Assembly (NCBI RefSeq): GCF_946886895.1
Contig: NZ_CAMPJO010000002.1
Coordinates: 186,001 to 250,000 of the forward strand
DNA: 64,000 nt
Direction: 5' to 3'
Origin: an uncultured Marinobacter sp.
Lineage (GTDB): Bacteria; Pseudomonadota; Gammaproteobacteria; Pseudomonadales; Oleiphilaceae
Below, piece by piece: positions 7,654 through 17,219 of this stretch. The notes under the pieces were generated by a model that saw only the letters and a list, made by a program, of their open reading frames with translations, searched no databases and was not told the DNA's origin. How positions within the stretch are numbered: position 1 is the stretch's first letter; the number at the start of each line of letters is the position of its first letter. The translations under genes and the position numbers were made by a program.

Positions 7654-9054
7654 GTGAGATACATCAGTACGCGGGGTGAAGCGCCCGCCCTGGGCTTTGA
7701 AGACGTTTTGCTGACCGGGCTGGCCACTGACGGTGGCCTTTATGTTCCCGAATCGCTGCCGCATTTCAGCCTGGAGGAAATCCGGAGCTGGCGGGGGCTG
7801 TCCTACAGCGAGCTTGCCTTCAATGTCATGCACCCGTTTGTGGACGATGCCATTCCTGCCAGCGATTTTCGCAAGATGCTGGACGAAACCTACGCAGCGT
7901 TCGCCCACAAGGCGGTTGCACCGCTGGTGCAGTTGGACACCAACGAATGGGTGATGGAGCTGTTCCGTGGCCCGACCCTCGCGTTCAAGGATTTTGCCCT
8001 GCAGTTGCTCGGCCGCTTGCTGGATTACGTTCTGGAAAAGCGCCAGCAGCACGTGGTGATCATGGGGGCGACCTCCGGCGATACCGGTTCGGCAGCCATC
8101 GAAGGCTGTCGCCGTTGCAAGCATGTGGATATTTTTATTCTGCACCCGTATCAGCGGGTGTCAGAAGTCCAGCGCCGGCAGATGACCACCGTCCAGGGTG
8201 AGAATATCCACAACATTGCCGTACGCGGCAATTTTGATGATTGCCAGCGCATGGTGAAGGAGAGCTTCGGTAATCAGTCCTTCCTGGCCGGCAAAACCCA
8301 GCTGGCGGCGGTAAACTCCATCAACTGGGCCCGGATCATGGCCCAGATTGTGTATTACTTTCATGCCTCGCTGGCGCTGGGTGGTCCGGATCGCAGCATG
8401 GCGTTCTCGGTGCCCACCGGCAATTTCGGCGACATCTTTGCCGGGTATCTGGCCAGGAAGATGGGGCTGCCAGTCTCCCAGTTGGTGATTGCCACCAACC
8501 GGAACGATATCCTCCATCGCTTCATGAGTGGCAACAAATACGAACAGCACCAGCTTGAGCACACCCTGTCGCCGAGCATGGATATCATGGTGTCCAGCAA
8601 CTTCGAGCGCCTGCTGTTTGACCTCCATGGCCGTGACGGCCTGGCCGTTAAAGCCCTGTTGGAAAACGCCGCCAAGGGCCCGGTCAGCATCGAGGACTAC
8701 CGCTGGAAGCATGCCCGCAAACTGTTTGACAGTGACGCGGTGGATGACAAGACCACCTGCGAGACCATTCGCGACATTTATGAACAGAATGAGTACCTTC
8801 TGGATCCTCATACGGCGATTGGCGTTCGCGCGGCCCGCAACTGTCGCCGCGATCCGGCGGTACCGATGATCACCCTGGGCACCGCTCATCCGGCCAAGTT
8901 CCCGGACGCCGTTGCCGAGTCTGGCCTGAGCGTGGAGCCACCGCTGCCGGCCCACATGGCGGACCTGTTTGAGCGGGAGGAGCGTTACACGGTGCTGGAC
9001 AACAACATCGCTGGCGTTCAGGAATTTATTGCCAAACACTGGAAGAATACCTGA
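7654..9054 (+). CDS. thrC: Threonine synthase
   Basis: ThrC converts O-phosphohomoserine to threonine with pyridoxal phosphate. The 466-residue protein starts at GTG 7654 (MRYISTRGEAPALGFEDVLLTGLATDGGLYVPE), the standard N-terminus of the long threonine synthase type. The PLP lysine is in RGPTLAFKDFALQLLG, with the phosphate-binding ATSGDTGSAAIEGC nearby. GTAHPAKFPDAV near the C-terminus is also typical. It is in an operon with hom (11-base gap) and recJ (6-base gap). Confidence 0.96.
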   Translation: MRYISTRGEAPALGFEDVLLTGLATDGGLYVPESLPHFSLEEIRSWRGLSYSELAFNVMHPFVDDAIPASDFRKMLDETYAAFAHKAVAPLVQLDTNEWVMELFRGPTLAFKDFALQLLGRLLDYVLEKRQQHVVIMGATSGDTGSAAIEGCRRCKHVDIFILHPYQRVSEVQRRQMTTVQGENIHNIAVRGNFDDCQRMVKESFGNQSFLAGKTQLAAVNSINWARIMAQIVYYFHASLALGGPDRSMAFSVPTGNFGDIFAGYLARKMGLPVSQLVIATNRNDILHRFMSGNKYEQHQLEHTLSPSMDIMVSSNFERLLFDLHGRDGLAVKALLENAAKGPVSIEDYRWKHARKLFDSDAVDDKTTCETIRDIYEQNEYLLDPHTAIGVRAARNCRRDPAVPMITLGTAHPAKFPDAVAESGLSVEPPLPAHMADLFEREERYTVLDNNIAGVQEFIAKHWKNT

Positions 9055-9060
9055 GCCGGT

Positions 9061-10797
9061 ATGACACCCAAAAAGATCCTGCGTCGCCCTCAGCCGGAAT
9101 CACTCACTGGCTGGGGGCACAACCTGCCGCCTCTGCTTCGCCGTCTTTACGCCGCCCGCGGTGTCACCTCCGATGACCAACTGAGTTATACCCTGAAACA
9201 TCTGGCTTCGCCGATGGAGCTCCGCGGTATCGACCGGGCAGTGGCGTTGCTGTCCGAGGCGATTGCCAGCCAGCAGCGGGTCATGATCCTGGGTGACTTT
9301 GACGCCGACGGCGCCACCAGCACCGCAGTCGCGATGCTCGGCCTTACCATGCTGGGCCTGAAAAGTATCGACTTCCGGGTGCCCAGCCGGTTTGCGGATG
9401 GTTATGGCCTGACTCCCGGCATTATTCATCGGCTGAAGGAAGAGGGCGAGCTTCCGGACCTGATGGTCACCGTAGACAATGGCATTTCGGCGATCGAGGG
9501 TGTCAGGGTGGCAAAGGAACTGGGAATCCGGGTGGTCATCACTGACCACCACCTGGCCGGTGAGGCCCTGCCCGACGCTGACGCCATCGTGAACCCCAAT
9601 CAGCCGGGTTGTCCGTTTCTCAGCAAGAACGCCGCCGGTGTCGGTGTGATGTTTTACGTGCTGACGGCATTGCGCAAGCATTTGCGGGAACAGGGCAGGC
9701 TGCCGGAGCCGCAGCCCAACCTCGGCGCACTGCTGGATCTGGTGGCGTTGGGGACCGTAGCGGACGTGGTGCCGCTGGATCACAATAACCGGATCTTCGT
9801 GGAACAGGGGCTACGCAGGATTCGCCAGGGCGAGGCCCGTCCGGGTATTCTGGCGCTGCTGGAAGTGGCCGGCCGCGACCACACCGCTATCAGCTCCACC
9901 GACCTGGGTTTCGTGGTCGGCCCCCGTCTCAACGCCGCCGGCCGCCTCGACGACATGAGTGTCGGCATTGCCTGTTTGCTGGCAGACAGCCCCGACGAAG
10001 CCCGCAGGCTGGCCACGGAACTGGACACCTTTAACCGCGAGCGCCGCACCATTGAAAAAGACATGAAGGCCCAGGCCCAGGACCTGCTGGCGTCCATGTC
10101 TCTGGATCTCGCAGGCTTGCCCTGGGGGTTGGCGCTGTACGACCCGGAGTGGCACCAGGGCGTCATCGGCATCCTCGCCGCCCGCATCCGCGAGCAAACC
10201 AATCGTCCGACGGTGGCGTTCGCCGCAGACGACAATGGTAAAGACATCAAAGGCTCCGCCCGCTCCATCCCCGGCCTGCACATCCGCGATACCCTGGCGG
10301 CTGTGGACGCCCGCCATCCCGGCCTGATGAAAAAGTACGGCGGCCACGCCATGGCCGCCGGCATGACCCTCGCCAGAGAGGACCTGGACACCTTCTGCGA
10401 GGCCTTCGATAAAGCCGTGCGGGACACCCTCACGCCTGAGGAACTGGAGGCCGCGATCATCACCGACGGCCCGCTGAACAGCCAGGAGCTTTGCCTCGAC
10501 ACCGCCACCCTGCTCAAGCGCGCTGGCCCCTGGGGTCAGCACTTCCCTGAGCCGCTGTTCGACGGTGAATTCCGCGTGGTCAGCCAGCGCATCGTCGGCG
10601 AAAACCACCTCAAACTGGTGTTGCAGCCAACTGACGGTAGCGGCATCGTTGATGGCATTGCGTTCAATACCGGCCCGGAAGTACCGGACTACACCAAGAC
10701 CGGGGCACGGGTGGTGTACAAGCCGGATGCGAATACGTTCCGTGGGCGGACCAACCTTCAGCTGTTGGTGGATTATCTGGAGCCACTGAATTCCTGA
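9061..10797 (+). CDS. recJ: Single-stranded-DNA-specific exonuclease RecJ
   Basis: RecJ degrades single-stranded DNA 5' to 3' in RecFOR recombination and mismatch repair. The 578-residue protein carries the DHH-family motifs: MILGDFDADGATSTAVAM, TVDNGIS, the DHH signature in VVITDHHLAGEALPDADAIVNPN, and ALGTVADVVPLDHNNR. The DHHA1 part contains KKYGGHAMAAGMTLARED, and an OB-like C-terminal domain follows. It starts six bases after thrC, so it is probably co-transcribed with it. Confidence 0.96.
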   Translation: MTPKKILRRPQPESLTGWGHNLPPLLRRLYAARGVTSDDQLSYTLKHLASPMELRGIDRAVALLSEAIASQQRVMILGDFDADGATSTAVAMLGLTMLGLKSIDFRVPSRFADGYGLTPGIIHRLKEEGELPDLMVTVDNGISAIEGVRVAKELGIRVVITDHHLAGEALPDADAIVNPNQPGCPFLSKNAAGVGVMFYVLTALRKHLREQGRLPEPQPNLGALLDLVALGTVADVVPLDHNNRIFVEQGLRRIRQGEARPGILALLEVAGRDHTAISSTDLGFVVGPRLNAAGRLDDMSVGIACLLADSPDEARRLATELDTFNRERRTIEKDMKAQAQDLLASMSLDLAGLPWGLALYDPEWHQGVIGILAARIREQTNRPTVAFAADDNGKDIKGSARSIPGLHIRDTLAAVDARHPGLMKKYGGHAMAAGMTLAREDLDTFCEAFDKAVRDTLTPEELEAAIITDGPLNSQELCLDTATLLKRAGPWGQHFPEPLFDGEFRVVSQRIVGENHLKLVLQPTDGSGIVDGIAFNTGPEVPDYTKTGARVVYKPDANTFRGRTNLQLLVDYLEPLNS

Positions 10798-10860
10798 TCC
10801 AGGGCGAGTTGGCCCAAAAGCAGGCCAAATCCCCTGGCTGATTTACAAACAGAATTCCGG

Positions 10861-10866
10861 TAGAAT
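10861..10866 (+). promoter_or_regulatory. Candidate -10 box for prfB-lysS
   Basis: TAGAAT lies 48 bases before the prfB ATG in the 116-base recJ-prfB gap. The sequence 17 bases further upstream (CTGATT, 10838-10843) is a weak -35. Confidence 0.35.
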
Positions 10867-10913
10867 TTCGCCTCTGTTTTTACTCACCATTTTCAATAGC
10901 GAGTAAGGGTTTC

Positions 10914-12009
10914 ATGGAAATTAATCCCATTGTGACGAAGATTAAAGAGCTTCGTGAGCGCACTGAAGCGCTCAGGGGGTATCTTTGACTACGATCAACG
11001 CAGTGAGCGGCTGGTTGAAGTAGAGCGTGAGCTCGAGCAGCCCACCGTCTGGGACGACCCCGACCGGGCCCAGGCCCTTGGCAAAGAGCGGGCCGATCTT
11101 GAGCTGATCGTCAAAACGATCGACAACCTCACGTCGGGTCTTGAAGACGCCGAAGGTCTGCTGGATATCGCCGCAGAAGAGGAAGACGAGGGTACCGTGG
11201 CCGAGATTCAGTCGGATCTGGACAGCCTGGACGCTGAGTTGGAAAAGCTCGAATTCCGCCGTATGTTCTCCGGCGAAATGGACGCTAATAACGCGTACCT
11301 GGATATCCAGGCCGGTTCCGGCGGTACGGAGGCCCAGGACTGGGCCAATATGCTCCTGCGTATGTACCTGCGCTGGGCGGAGCGCCGTGGGTTCAAGGCC
11401 GAGATTGTCGAGCTGATGGAAGGTGAAGTGGCCGGTATCAAAAGCGCCACCATCCACATTCAGGGTGACTACGCCTACGGCTGGTTGCGCACGGAAACCG
11501 GCGTTCACCGGCTGGTTCGCAAGTCGCCATTTGACTCCGGCAACCGTCGCCACACCTCCTTTTCGTCGGTGTTTGTGTCACCGGAGGTGGACGACAGTTT
11601 CGTTATTGAGATCAACCCGTCGGATCTGCGGGTGGATGTCTATCGTGCCTCCGGCGCTGGTGGCCAGCACGTTAACCGGACTGAGTCTGCGGTGCGTCTG
11701 ACCCACAACCCCACCGGCATTGTTGTGGCCTGTCAGGCTGGCCGAAGCCAGCACCAGAACAAGGACCAGGCGATGAAGCAGCTGAAGGCGAAGCTGTTTG
11801 AACGCGAGATGCAGGAGCGTAATGCCGAAAAGCAAAAGGCTGAGGATGCCAAGGCCGATATTGGCTGGGGCAGCCAGATCCGCTCCTATGTGCTGGATGA
11901 CAGCCGCATCAAGGATCTGCGGACCAAGGTGGAAACCAGCAATACCCAGACGGTACTGGACGGTGACATCGACAAGTTCATCGAAGCCAGCCTGAAGATG
12001 GCGCTGTAA
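10914..12009 (+). CDS. prfB: Peptide chain release factor 2 (programmed +1 frameshift)
   Basis: RF2 reads UGA and UAA and triggers peptide release. The gene starts at ATG 10914 ([20 protein letters not shown]) and meets an in-frame TGA at 10986-10988. Reading continues from GAC at 10987 in the +1 frame to the stop at 12007-12009, giving about 364 residues. The second frame holds the SPF codon-recognition motif ([19 protein letters not shown]) and the catalytic GGQ loop ([18 protein letters not shown]). The frameshift lets RF2 limit its own synthesis: when RF2 is scarce the ribosome pauses at UGA and slips. lysS follows after 53 bases. An open frame beginning at 10954 is just the second frame without its true start. 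Confidence 0.97.
10974..10989 (+). promoter_or_regulatory. prfB programmed +1 frameshift site
   Basis: AGGGGGTATCTTTGAC: a Shine-Dalgarno-like AGGGGG (10974-10979) is three bases before the slippery CTT (10983-10985), then TGA and C. This matches the widely conserved RF2 autoregulatory site. CTT slips to TTT and decoding resumes at GAC. Confidence 0.97.
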
Positions 12010-12062
12010 CCAGCGCTATCTCTACGCCAACCCGGACAACCCCCGATTCCTAGTGAGCCAAC

Positions 12063-13598
12063 ATGACTGACCAAACTCAGAATGCCCCACAGCATGAGGA
12101 CAACAAGCTGATTGCCGAGCGCCGCGCCAAACTGTCAGAGATGCGCGAGCAGGGCAATGCCTTCCCGAACGACTTCCGTCGTGACGCCACCGCCGCTGAA
12201 CTTCAGGCGAAATACGGTGACAAGAGCAAGGAAGAGCTGGCCGACATGGGTGTTCAGGTGGCTATCGCCGGCCGCATGATGCTCGATCGCAAGGCGTTCA
12301 AGGTGGTTCAGGACATGACTGGCCGCATCCAGATCTACGCCTCCAAGGAGGTCCAGAAAGACACCAAACACTGGGATCTCGGGGATATCGTGGGCGTGCG
12401 TGGCGTCCTGTGCAAGTCCGGTAAAGGTGATCTATATGTGAGCATGGACGAGTACGTGATGCTCACCAAGTCCCTGCGCCCGCTGCCGGAGAAACACAAA
12501 GGCCTGACCGATACCGAAGCTCGTTACCGCCACCGCTACGTGGACCTTATGGTCAACGAAGACAGCCGGCGGGTGTTCTACGCGCGTTCGAAAATCATTA
12601 GCGTCATGCGCCAGTACTTCACCGACCGGGAGTTCATGGAAGTCGAGACCCCGATGCTGCAGGTGATTCCTGGCGGTGCCACCGCACGACCGTTCGTGAC
12701 TCACCACAACGCCCTGGGCATCGACATGTATCTGCGTATCGCGCCGGAACTGTTCCTGAAACGCCTGGTGGTCGGTGGCTTCGAGCGGGTTTTCGAGATC
12801 AACCGCAACTTCCGGAACGAGGGGCTTTCCACCCGCCATAATCCGGAATTTACCATGGTGGAGTTTTATCAGGCCTACGCCGATTACAACGACCTGATGG
12901 ACCTGACCGAAGACATGCTGCGTACCATCACCCAGAAGGTTCTGGGAACCACCACCGTGGTGAATACCCGCACTCTGGCGAACGGTGAGGAAGAGACTGT
13001 CGAGTACGATTTCGGTAAGCCCTTCGAGCGCCTGACCGTGGTCGACGCCATTCTGCGCTACAACCCGGACATCAAGGCCGGGCAGTTGGCCGATGACGTC
13101 AGTGCCCGCCAGGTGGCGAAGGATCTCGGCATCCACCTGAAGGATGGCTGGGGCCGGGGCAAGGTCCAGATCGAGATTTTCGAAGCGACGGCTGAGCACC
13201 GACTGATGCAGCCGACGTTTATCACGGAATACCCGAAAGAAGTGTCACCTCTGGCCCGCTGCAAAGACAGCAACCCGTTCGTGACCGAGCGCTTTGAGTT
13301 CTTCGTGGGTGGTCGCGAAATCGCCAACGGCTTCTCCGAGCTCAACGACGCCGAAGACCAGGCAGAACGCTTCCAGGCTCAGGTTGCCGAGAAAGACGCC
13401 GGTGACGACGAAGCCATGTTCTACGATGAAGACTACGTGATGGCGCTGGAATATGGCCTGCCGCCCACGGCGGGTGAGGGTATCGGTATCGACCGCCTGG
13501 CCATGCTGCTGACCGACTCGCCATCGATTCGCGACGTCATCCTGTTCCCGGCCATGCGCCCGGAGCACAGGGCCGACAGCCGGAAAGACGAGGACTGA
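12063..13598 (+). CDS. lysS: Lysyl-tRNA synthetase (class II)
   Basis: LysRS charges tRNA-Lys. The 511-residue protein has an N-terminal OB-fold anticodon-binding domain ([31 protein letters not shown]) and a class II catalytic core. Motif 1 lies around [21 protein letters not shown], motif 2 is [22 protein letters not shown] and motif 3 is [22 protein letters not shown]. Length and order are standard. It follows prfB as in Escherichia coli and many gammaproteobacteria, and ung begins three bases after its stop. Confidence 0.97.
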   Translation: MTDQTQNAPQHEDNKLIAERRAKLSEMREQGNAFPNDFRRDATAAELQAKYGDKSKEELADMGVQVAIAGRMMLDRKAFKVVQDMTGRIQIYASKEVQKDTKHWDLGDIVGVRGVLCKSGKGDLYVSMDEYVMLTKSLRPLPEKHKGLTDTEARYRHRYVDLMVNEDSRRVFYARSKIISVMRQYFTDREFMEVETPMLQVIPGGATARPFVTHHNALGIDMYLRIAPELFLKRLVVGGFERVFEINRNFRNEGLSTRHNPEFTMVEFYQAYADYNDLMDLTEDMLRTITQKVLGTTTVVNTRTLANGEEETVEYDFGKPFERLTVVDAILRYNPDIKAGQLADDVSARQVAKDLGIHLKDGWGRGKVQIEIFEATAEHRLMQPTFITEYPKEVSPLARCKDSNPFVTERFEFFVGGREIANGFSELNDAEDQAERFQAQVAEKDAGDDEAMFYDEDYVMALEYGLPPTAGEGIGIDRLAMLLTDSPSIRDVILFPAMRPEHRADSRKDED

Positions 13599-13601
13599 TC
13601 C

Positions 13602-14336
13602 ATGCACCCGGTTGAGGTACTGGCCAACCAGCTCAGGTCTGACCGGGGCTGGAAAGAGCATCTCTCCGAAGAATTCCGTCAGCCCTATATGCAGAGCCTG
13701 GCGGAATTCCTCGCCGCCGAAGAGCAGGCCGGCAAAGTCCTGTTCCCGGCCAGCCAGCACTGTTTCAATGCCCTCAATAGCACCCCGCTGGCTAATGTCC
13801 GCGTCGTGATTCTCGGGCAGGACCCCTACCACGGCCCCGGCCAGGCCCACGGGCTGTGCTTCTCCGTACGCCCGAACGTGCCAACACCGCCGTCGCTGAT
13901 CAACATCTTCAAGGAAATCCAGGACGACCTGGGCATCGCCCCACCGGATCACGGCTGCCTGCAACCCTGGGCAGAGCAGGGTGTGCTGCTGCTCAACAGC
14001 GTCTTGACCGTCGTCCAGGGCCAGGCCGGTGCCCACCAGGGTAAAGGCTGGGAGACCTTCACCGATAAGGTCATCGAAACCATTAATCGTGAGCGTGAGG
14101 GCGTGGTGTTCCTGCTCTGGGGCAGCTACGCCAAAAAGAAAGGCCAGCACATCGACCGCAACAAGCACCGGGTGCTGGACGGCCCGCATCCGTCACCGTT
14201 GAGTGCCTACCGGGGCTTCTTCGGGTGTCGTCACTTTTCAAAAGCTAATGCATGGTTGGAACAGAAGGGAAGGTCGCCCGTAAGTTGGCAGCTGCCAAGC
14301 AAAGCAGAGTTGATTCAGAGATATAAGAAAAGCTGA
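13602..14336 (+). CDS. ung: Uracil-DNA glycosylase
   Basis: Ung removes uracil from DNA and starts base-excision repair. The 244-residue protein carries the water-activating loop [22 protein letters not shown], the Pro-rich loop [15 protein letters not shown], the uracil-binding LLLNSVLTV and the leucine-intercalation loop [23 protein letters not shown]. The start three bases after lysS implies one transcript. The last 20 residues are not conserved in an obvious way. A long inverted repeat lies just past its stop. Confidence 0.96.
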   Translation: MHPVEVLANQLRSDRGWKEHLSEEFRQPYMQSLAEFLAAEEQAGKVLFPASQHCFNALNSTPLANVRVVILGQDPYHGPGQAHGLCFSVRPNVPTPPSLINIFKEIQDDLGIAPPDHGCLQPWAEQGVLLLNSVLTVVQGQAGAHQGKGWETFTDKVIETINREREGVVFLLWGSYAKKKGQHIDRNKHRVLDGPHPSPLSAYRGFFGCRHFSKANAWLEQKGRSPVSWQLPSKAELIQRYKKS

Positions 14337-14353
14337 GGGAATTCCCACAAGTA

Positions 14354-14466
14354 GTCTTCGGGATGGGGTCAGGCTCCCAAAACCGTGCGGAGCCATGGAT
14401 GGCGGAGCCGAGCGTACAGGGAGGTATTCACAGCGTGTTTTGGGAGCCTGACCCCATTCTGAAGAC
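14354..14466. repeat. Inverted-repeat element with 30-bp arms downstream of ung
   Basis: Arms at 14354-14383 and 14437-14466 are reverse complements with two mismatches; the inner 21 bases (ATGGGGTCAGGCTCCCAAAAC side) are perfect. The 53-base centre holds a smaller dyad, GCCATGGATGGC, and GAGCGTACAGGGAGGTATTCAC. Similar GGGGTCAGGCTCCCA-type hairpins recur in marine gammaproteobacteria as REP/MITE-like elements; that parallel is from memory. As RNA it would form a strong hairpin between the convergent ung and HDOD genes. Confidence 0.85.
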
Positions 14467-14497
14467 GGGCGGCCAAACTCCCACGAGCAAAAGCAAA

Positions 14498-15331
14498 CTA
14501 CTGAAGCAACGCCATGGCCGCCTCCATCTGGGCGTTCAGATCTTCCTCCTCGCTCATGTCGATATTCGGATCCAGCCCAAGGCGGCTGAACGCGGAAATG
14601 CCCGCCCAGTCCATCTCGGTCCACGGGTGGTCCGAGCCGGCCACCAGCTGCAGATTGGCAATCATCACCAGATCCGCATAATCCGCCGCCGGAACCTCCC
14701 GGTTGAAACTGGCGTACTCCAGCGGAACATTCTGAAGCTCCTTCGGGAAATCCCACTTTTTGAGGATGTTCGCCCCGATTTTCGGGTGCAGCTCATCAAT
14801 CACATTGTCCAGCATGATACTACTGATCTGGATATCCTGATCTTCCACGTAACGCAGAATCGGCAAAACACCGATCAGATGAACCAGGCCCGCGAGGGTT
14901 GCCTGGTCTGGCTTGAGCTTCGTGTAGTGCTGGGCCAGCACATGGCAGACGCCGGCAACTTCCGTACTCGTCTGCCAGGTAGCCCGCATCCGCTTGTCGA
15001 TCATGTCAGAGGTAGCCTGGAACATCTGCTCCATGGCCAGGCCCATGGCCAGATTGCTGGTATAGGCCATGCCGAGGCGGCTCACCGCCATATTCAGGTT
15101 CTCAATCGCGCGGCTGCCCCGGAACAAGGGGCTGTTGCACACCCGGATAATGCGTGCGGAAAGGGCGGTGTCATTGCTGATCACCTTCACCAGGTCGATA
15201 ATTGCCGAATCCTCGGATTGCGCAATATCCCGCACCTGCAGGGCGACTTCCGGGAGCGTCGGAAGAACCAGCTTGTCATTCTCGATGGCGGCAGTCAGGT
15301 CGGCTTTGATGGTTTCGGCGATATTCGACAT
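14498..15331 (-). CDS. HDOD-domain signalling protein
   Basis: The 277-residue protein is a stand-alone HDOD domain, a degenerate relative of HD phosphohydrolases usually found in signalling proteins. Diagnostic blocks are LPTLPEVALQVRDIAQSEDSAIIDLVKVISNDTALSARIIRVCNSPLFRG and MAVSRLGMAYTSNLAMGLAMEQMF. The His-Asp pair of active HD enzymes is not evident: the equivalent segment reads ATLAGLVHLIGVLPILRYVE. The C-terminus is acidic (DMSEEEDLNAQMEAA). It is a single gene with its own promoter at 15412-15444 and faces the ung repeat element. Its target is unknown. Confidence 0.88.
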   Translation of the reverse strand: MSNIAETIKADLTAAIENDKLVLPTLPEVALQVRDIAQSEDSAIIDLVKVISNDTALSARIIRVCNSPLFRGSRAIENLNMAVSRLGMAYTSNLAMGLAMEQMFQATSDMIDKRMRATWQTSTEVAGVCHVLAQHYTKLKPDQATLAGLVHLIGVLPILRYVEDQDIQISSIMLDNVIDELHPKIGANILKKWDFPKELQNVPLEYASFNREVPAADYADLVMIANLQLVAGSDHPWTEMDWAGISAFSRLGLDPNIDMSEEEDLNAQMEAAMALLQ

Positions 15332-15411
15332 GATGAGTCACAGTCCGCTAGTCAGTAACGAAGAGGATGGTGATCACTGTCCTCTCCTAGAAAATCATAT
15401 AGTTGAACTAC

Positions 15412-15444
15412 TTTATAGCAAACTTTTCCGGGTTTGCCTGTCAA
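15412..15444 (-). promoter_or_regulatory. Promoter with dyad in an over-long spacer, upstream of the HDOD gene
   Basis: On the minus strand a perfect TTGACA (15439-15444) is followed 21 bases later by an extended -10, TGC-TATAAA (TATAAA at 15412-15417). The spacer is almost filled by an inverted repeat, GCAAAC (15418-15423) and GTTTGC (15432-15437). Over-long spacers with a central dyad are typical of MerR-type controlled promoters. No MerR gene is in the window. Confidence 0.5.
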
Positions 15445-15445
15445 C

Positions 15446-16438
15446 TTATGTATCCGGTTGTGCACTTTTTTCCCGTTCCGGTACCGCGTAAGGCAATGGC
15501 AGCAGACTCAGCCGGGCCTCCGGCATGCCCTCGATGACGAGGGACTCGCCGGATGCATCGTGGCGGATAACGGCCAGGAGTTCACAATGCCCGTCGTCAA
15601 AGCGGACAGCGTTCACCAGGTTGCCCACTGAGCGATCACCCGCCAGGAGGGCGGTGCCCGGTGCGGGCGAGCCGGAACCACCGTCGACACCGAGACGAAA
15701 CAGGCTCTTTTTGAGCTGCCCCAGGAAGTGCATTCGGGCGATCACTTCCTGGCCGGTGTAACAGCCTTTTTTGAAGTGCACGCCATCCAGGTGTTGCCAG
15801 TTCAGCATCTGGGGCACAAAAGATTCGCTGGTTTCGGGGCCCAGGGTGGCCACGCCGGCGGAGATGTCGCTGGCGATCCAGTCAGCCAGGGTAATGGTGG
15901 GCACATCGCCGGGCTGAGGGGCGTCCGTTCCCGGATGCCAGAGTTCATACCTGGCCAGTCCCTCGGCCGTGGATTCCACGCGGATGAGCAAGCCGGAATC
16001 CAGTGCCAGCGTGGCGCCCGGAGCGTCCAGTTCGCTGATGCATGGGCCGCCGATGGCCCGGGCCGCCGCCTCTCCGAGCAGACCGGTCAGGCCACCGTCG
16101 GTATCCACCGTCATGGTGGTGCCCCGGAACAGCATCAGGTATTTGCGCAGGTGCGTGGTGATCGGTTCGGCCAGCACCGCGGGCAGGTCCATCAGGATAT
16201 CGTCGCCATCCCGTACCAGTCGGGTCAGGCAGTAGGTGCGCCCCTTTGGCGTTGCCGCCGCCGCCCTGGGAGAATGCCCGGCAACGACGTCGTCAAGGTT
16301 CTGGCTGAACTGGCCCTGGAGGAACTTGTCGGTACCCGGGCCGGACACGCGGGCCAGAACCCGGTTGTGAAGGTGTACCCGGCCGACCGCCGGCCGTTCG
16401 CTGTTGGCTGCTGGCTCGGTTGATGTGGCGTTGGTCAT
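15446..16438 (-). CDS. ygfZ: Folate-binding protein YgfZ (Fe-S cluster repair/assembly)
   Basis: YgfZ is a tetrahydrofolate-binding GcvT-fold protein that supports certain Fe-S enzymes. The 330-residue product contains the strictly conserved KKGCYTGQEVIARMHFLGQLKKSLFRL motif with its key cysteine, and the N-terminal RVLARVSGPGTDKFLQGQFSQNLDDV. It is the last gene of the minus-strand nadB-sdhE-ygfX-ygfZ run, starting 19 bases after ygfX ends. ATG 16438 fits the family length. Confidence 0.93.
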   Translation of the reverse strand: MTNATSTEPAANSERPAVGRVHLHNRVLARVSGPGTDKFLQGQFSQNLDDVVAGHSPRAAAATPKGRTYCLTRLVRDGDDILMDLPAVLAEPITTHLRKYLMLFRGTTMTVDTDGGLTGLLGEAAARAIGGPCISELDAPGATLALDSGLLIRVESTAEGLARYELWHPGTDAPQPGDVPTITLADWIASDISAGVATLGPETSESFVPQMLNWQHLDGVHFKKGCYTGQEVIARMHFLGQLKKSLFRLGVDGGSGSPAPGTALLAGDRSVGNLVNAVRFDDGHCELLAVIRHDASGESLVIEGMPEARLSLLPLPYAVPEREKSAQPDT

Positions 16439-16457
16439 GGAAACTCCGAATCGGATG

Positions 16458-16919
16458 TCAAGGGACTGATGTTTCAGGGCGACCCAGCCTCAGCCACAGC
16501 CTGAGTCGGCGAAACGGGTCGTCAGGCACGTTGCTGCCAAACGGGGTACCGGACAGCAGAATAACCGGGTACGACTGAAATCTGGTGCCGGTGGGGCGAA
16601 GTTTCAAGAGTGCCAGCCTGGATCCGATGCGGCTGGCGCCGCCCGTTGTGACGGTGACCAACCGGTTATCACCCAGTCTTGCATACAACTGGCCCTCGTC
16701 CAGAATGAGTTGTTGCACGGCCTTGCGGCCCGACAGCCTCCCATTCTGGCGATACTGGATCAGGGCTCCCGCCAACATGGGCGGCACGGCCAGGGCCAGC
16801 CAGGGCTTGCCGGAGGCGGCAGCCAGCAGGGCAAATGCACCTGCCGCCAGCCACGGCACCGTCGCCAGCAGGCCGACGGCGACCGAAGGCGACAGCGTCA
16901 GATCAATCCGGCTGGGCAC
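16458..16919 (-). CDS. ygfX: YgfX/CptA-like membrane protein
   Basis: The 153-residue product starts at a GTG at 16919, inside the end of sdhE (17-base overlap). It has two neighbouring hydrophobic segments ([22 protein letters not shown] and [18 protein letters not shown]), followed by a basic soluble tail with [21 protein letters not shown] and [10 protein letters not shown]. This topology and the position next to sdhE match YgfX. In Escherichia coli that protein was described as the toxin-like partner of YgfY/SdhE acting on cytoskeletal proteins, although SdhE is now known as a flavinylation factor. Sequence conservation in this family is low, so the call rests mainly on synteny and topology. 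Confidence 0.75.
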   Translation of the reverse strand: MPSRIDLTLSPSVAVGLLATVPWLAAGAFALLAAASGKPWLALAVPPMLAGALIQYRQNGRLSGRKAVQQLILDEGQLYARLGDNRLVTVTTGGASRIGSRLALLKLRPTGTRFQSYPVILLSGTPFGSNVPDDPFRRLRLWLRLGRPETSVP

Positions 16920-17175
16920 GGCTCAGAATCAAATCGACCATGCGTTGAAGGTCCGGGTCCTCCGGACGGCTGCGTTGCATGAACCACTCAAACATGTCGG
17001 TGTCCTCGCAGCTCAGCAGCTTCTGATACCGTGCCTGGTCCTCCGCGTCCAGGCCCCGATAGGCCTCTTCAACGAAGGGGATCAGCAGTACATCGAGTTC
17101 CAGCATGCCCCGGCGGCTGTGCCACCAAAGCCGGTTGAACTCGGAATTGTCGGCGTTTGCAGGCGTGTCTGACAT
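16903..17175 (-). CDS. sdhE: FAD assembly factor SdhE (YgfY)
   Basis: SdhE promotes covalent FAD attachment to succinate dehydrogenase SdhA. From ATG 17175 the 90-residue protein [18 protein letters not shown] has the conserved [17 protein letters not shown], in which the RGxxE patch contacts the flavoprotein, and [22 protein letters not shown] at the C-terminus. A longer frame to 17223 exists, but the shorter form fits the 88-90 residue norm. It lies 44 bases after nadB, itself an FAD enzyme related to SdhA, and overlaps ygfX. Confidence 0.93.
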   Translation of the reverse strand: MSDTPANADNSEFNRLWWHSRRGMLELDVLLIPFVEEAYRGLDAEDQARYQKLLSCEDTDMFEWFMQRSRPEDPDLQRMVDLILSRAQPD

Positions 17176-17219
17176 GTCGGTTCCTGTGGCAAGTGAGTCG
17201 GTGTCTCCCGTTACGAAGT

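Noticed and set aside
10954..12009. prfB starting at 10954
   Set aside because: This is only the +1 frame after the frameshift; the true start ATG 10914 and the frameshift cassette are intact, so the gene is not a pseudogene.
15363..15395. Possible small hairpin (GAGGA / TCCTC) just upstream of the stand-alone HDOD gene
   Set aside because: The stem is short with no T tract; it is better explained as the 5' leader downstream of the promoter at 15412-15444.
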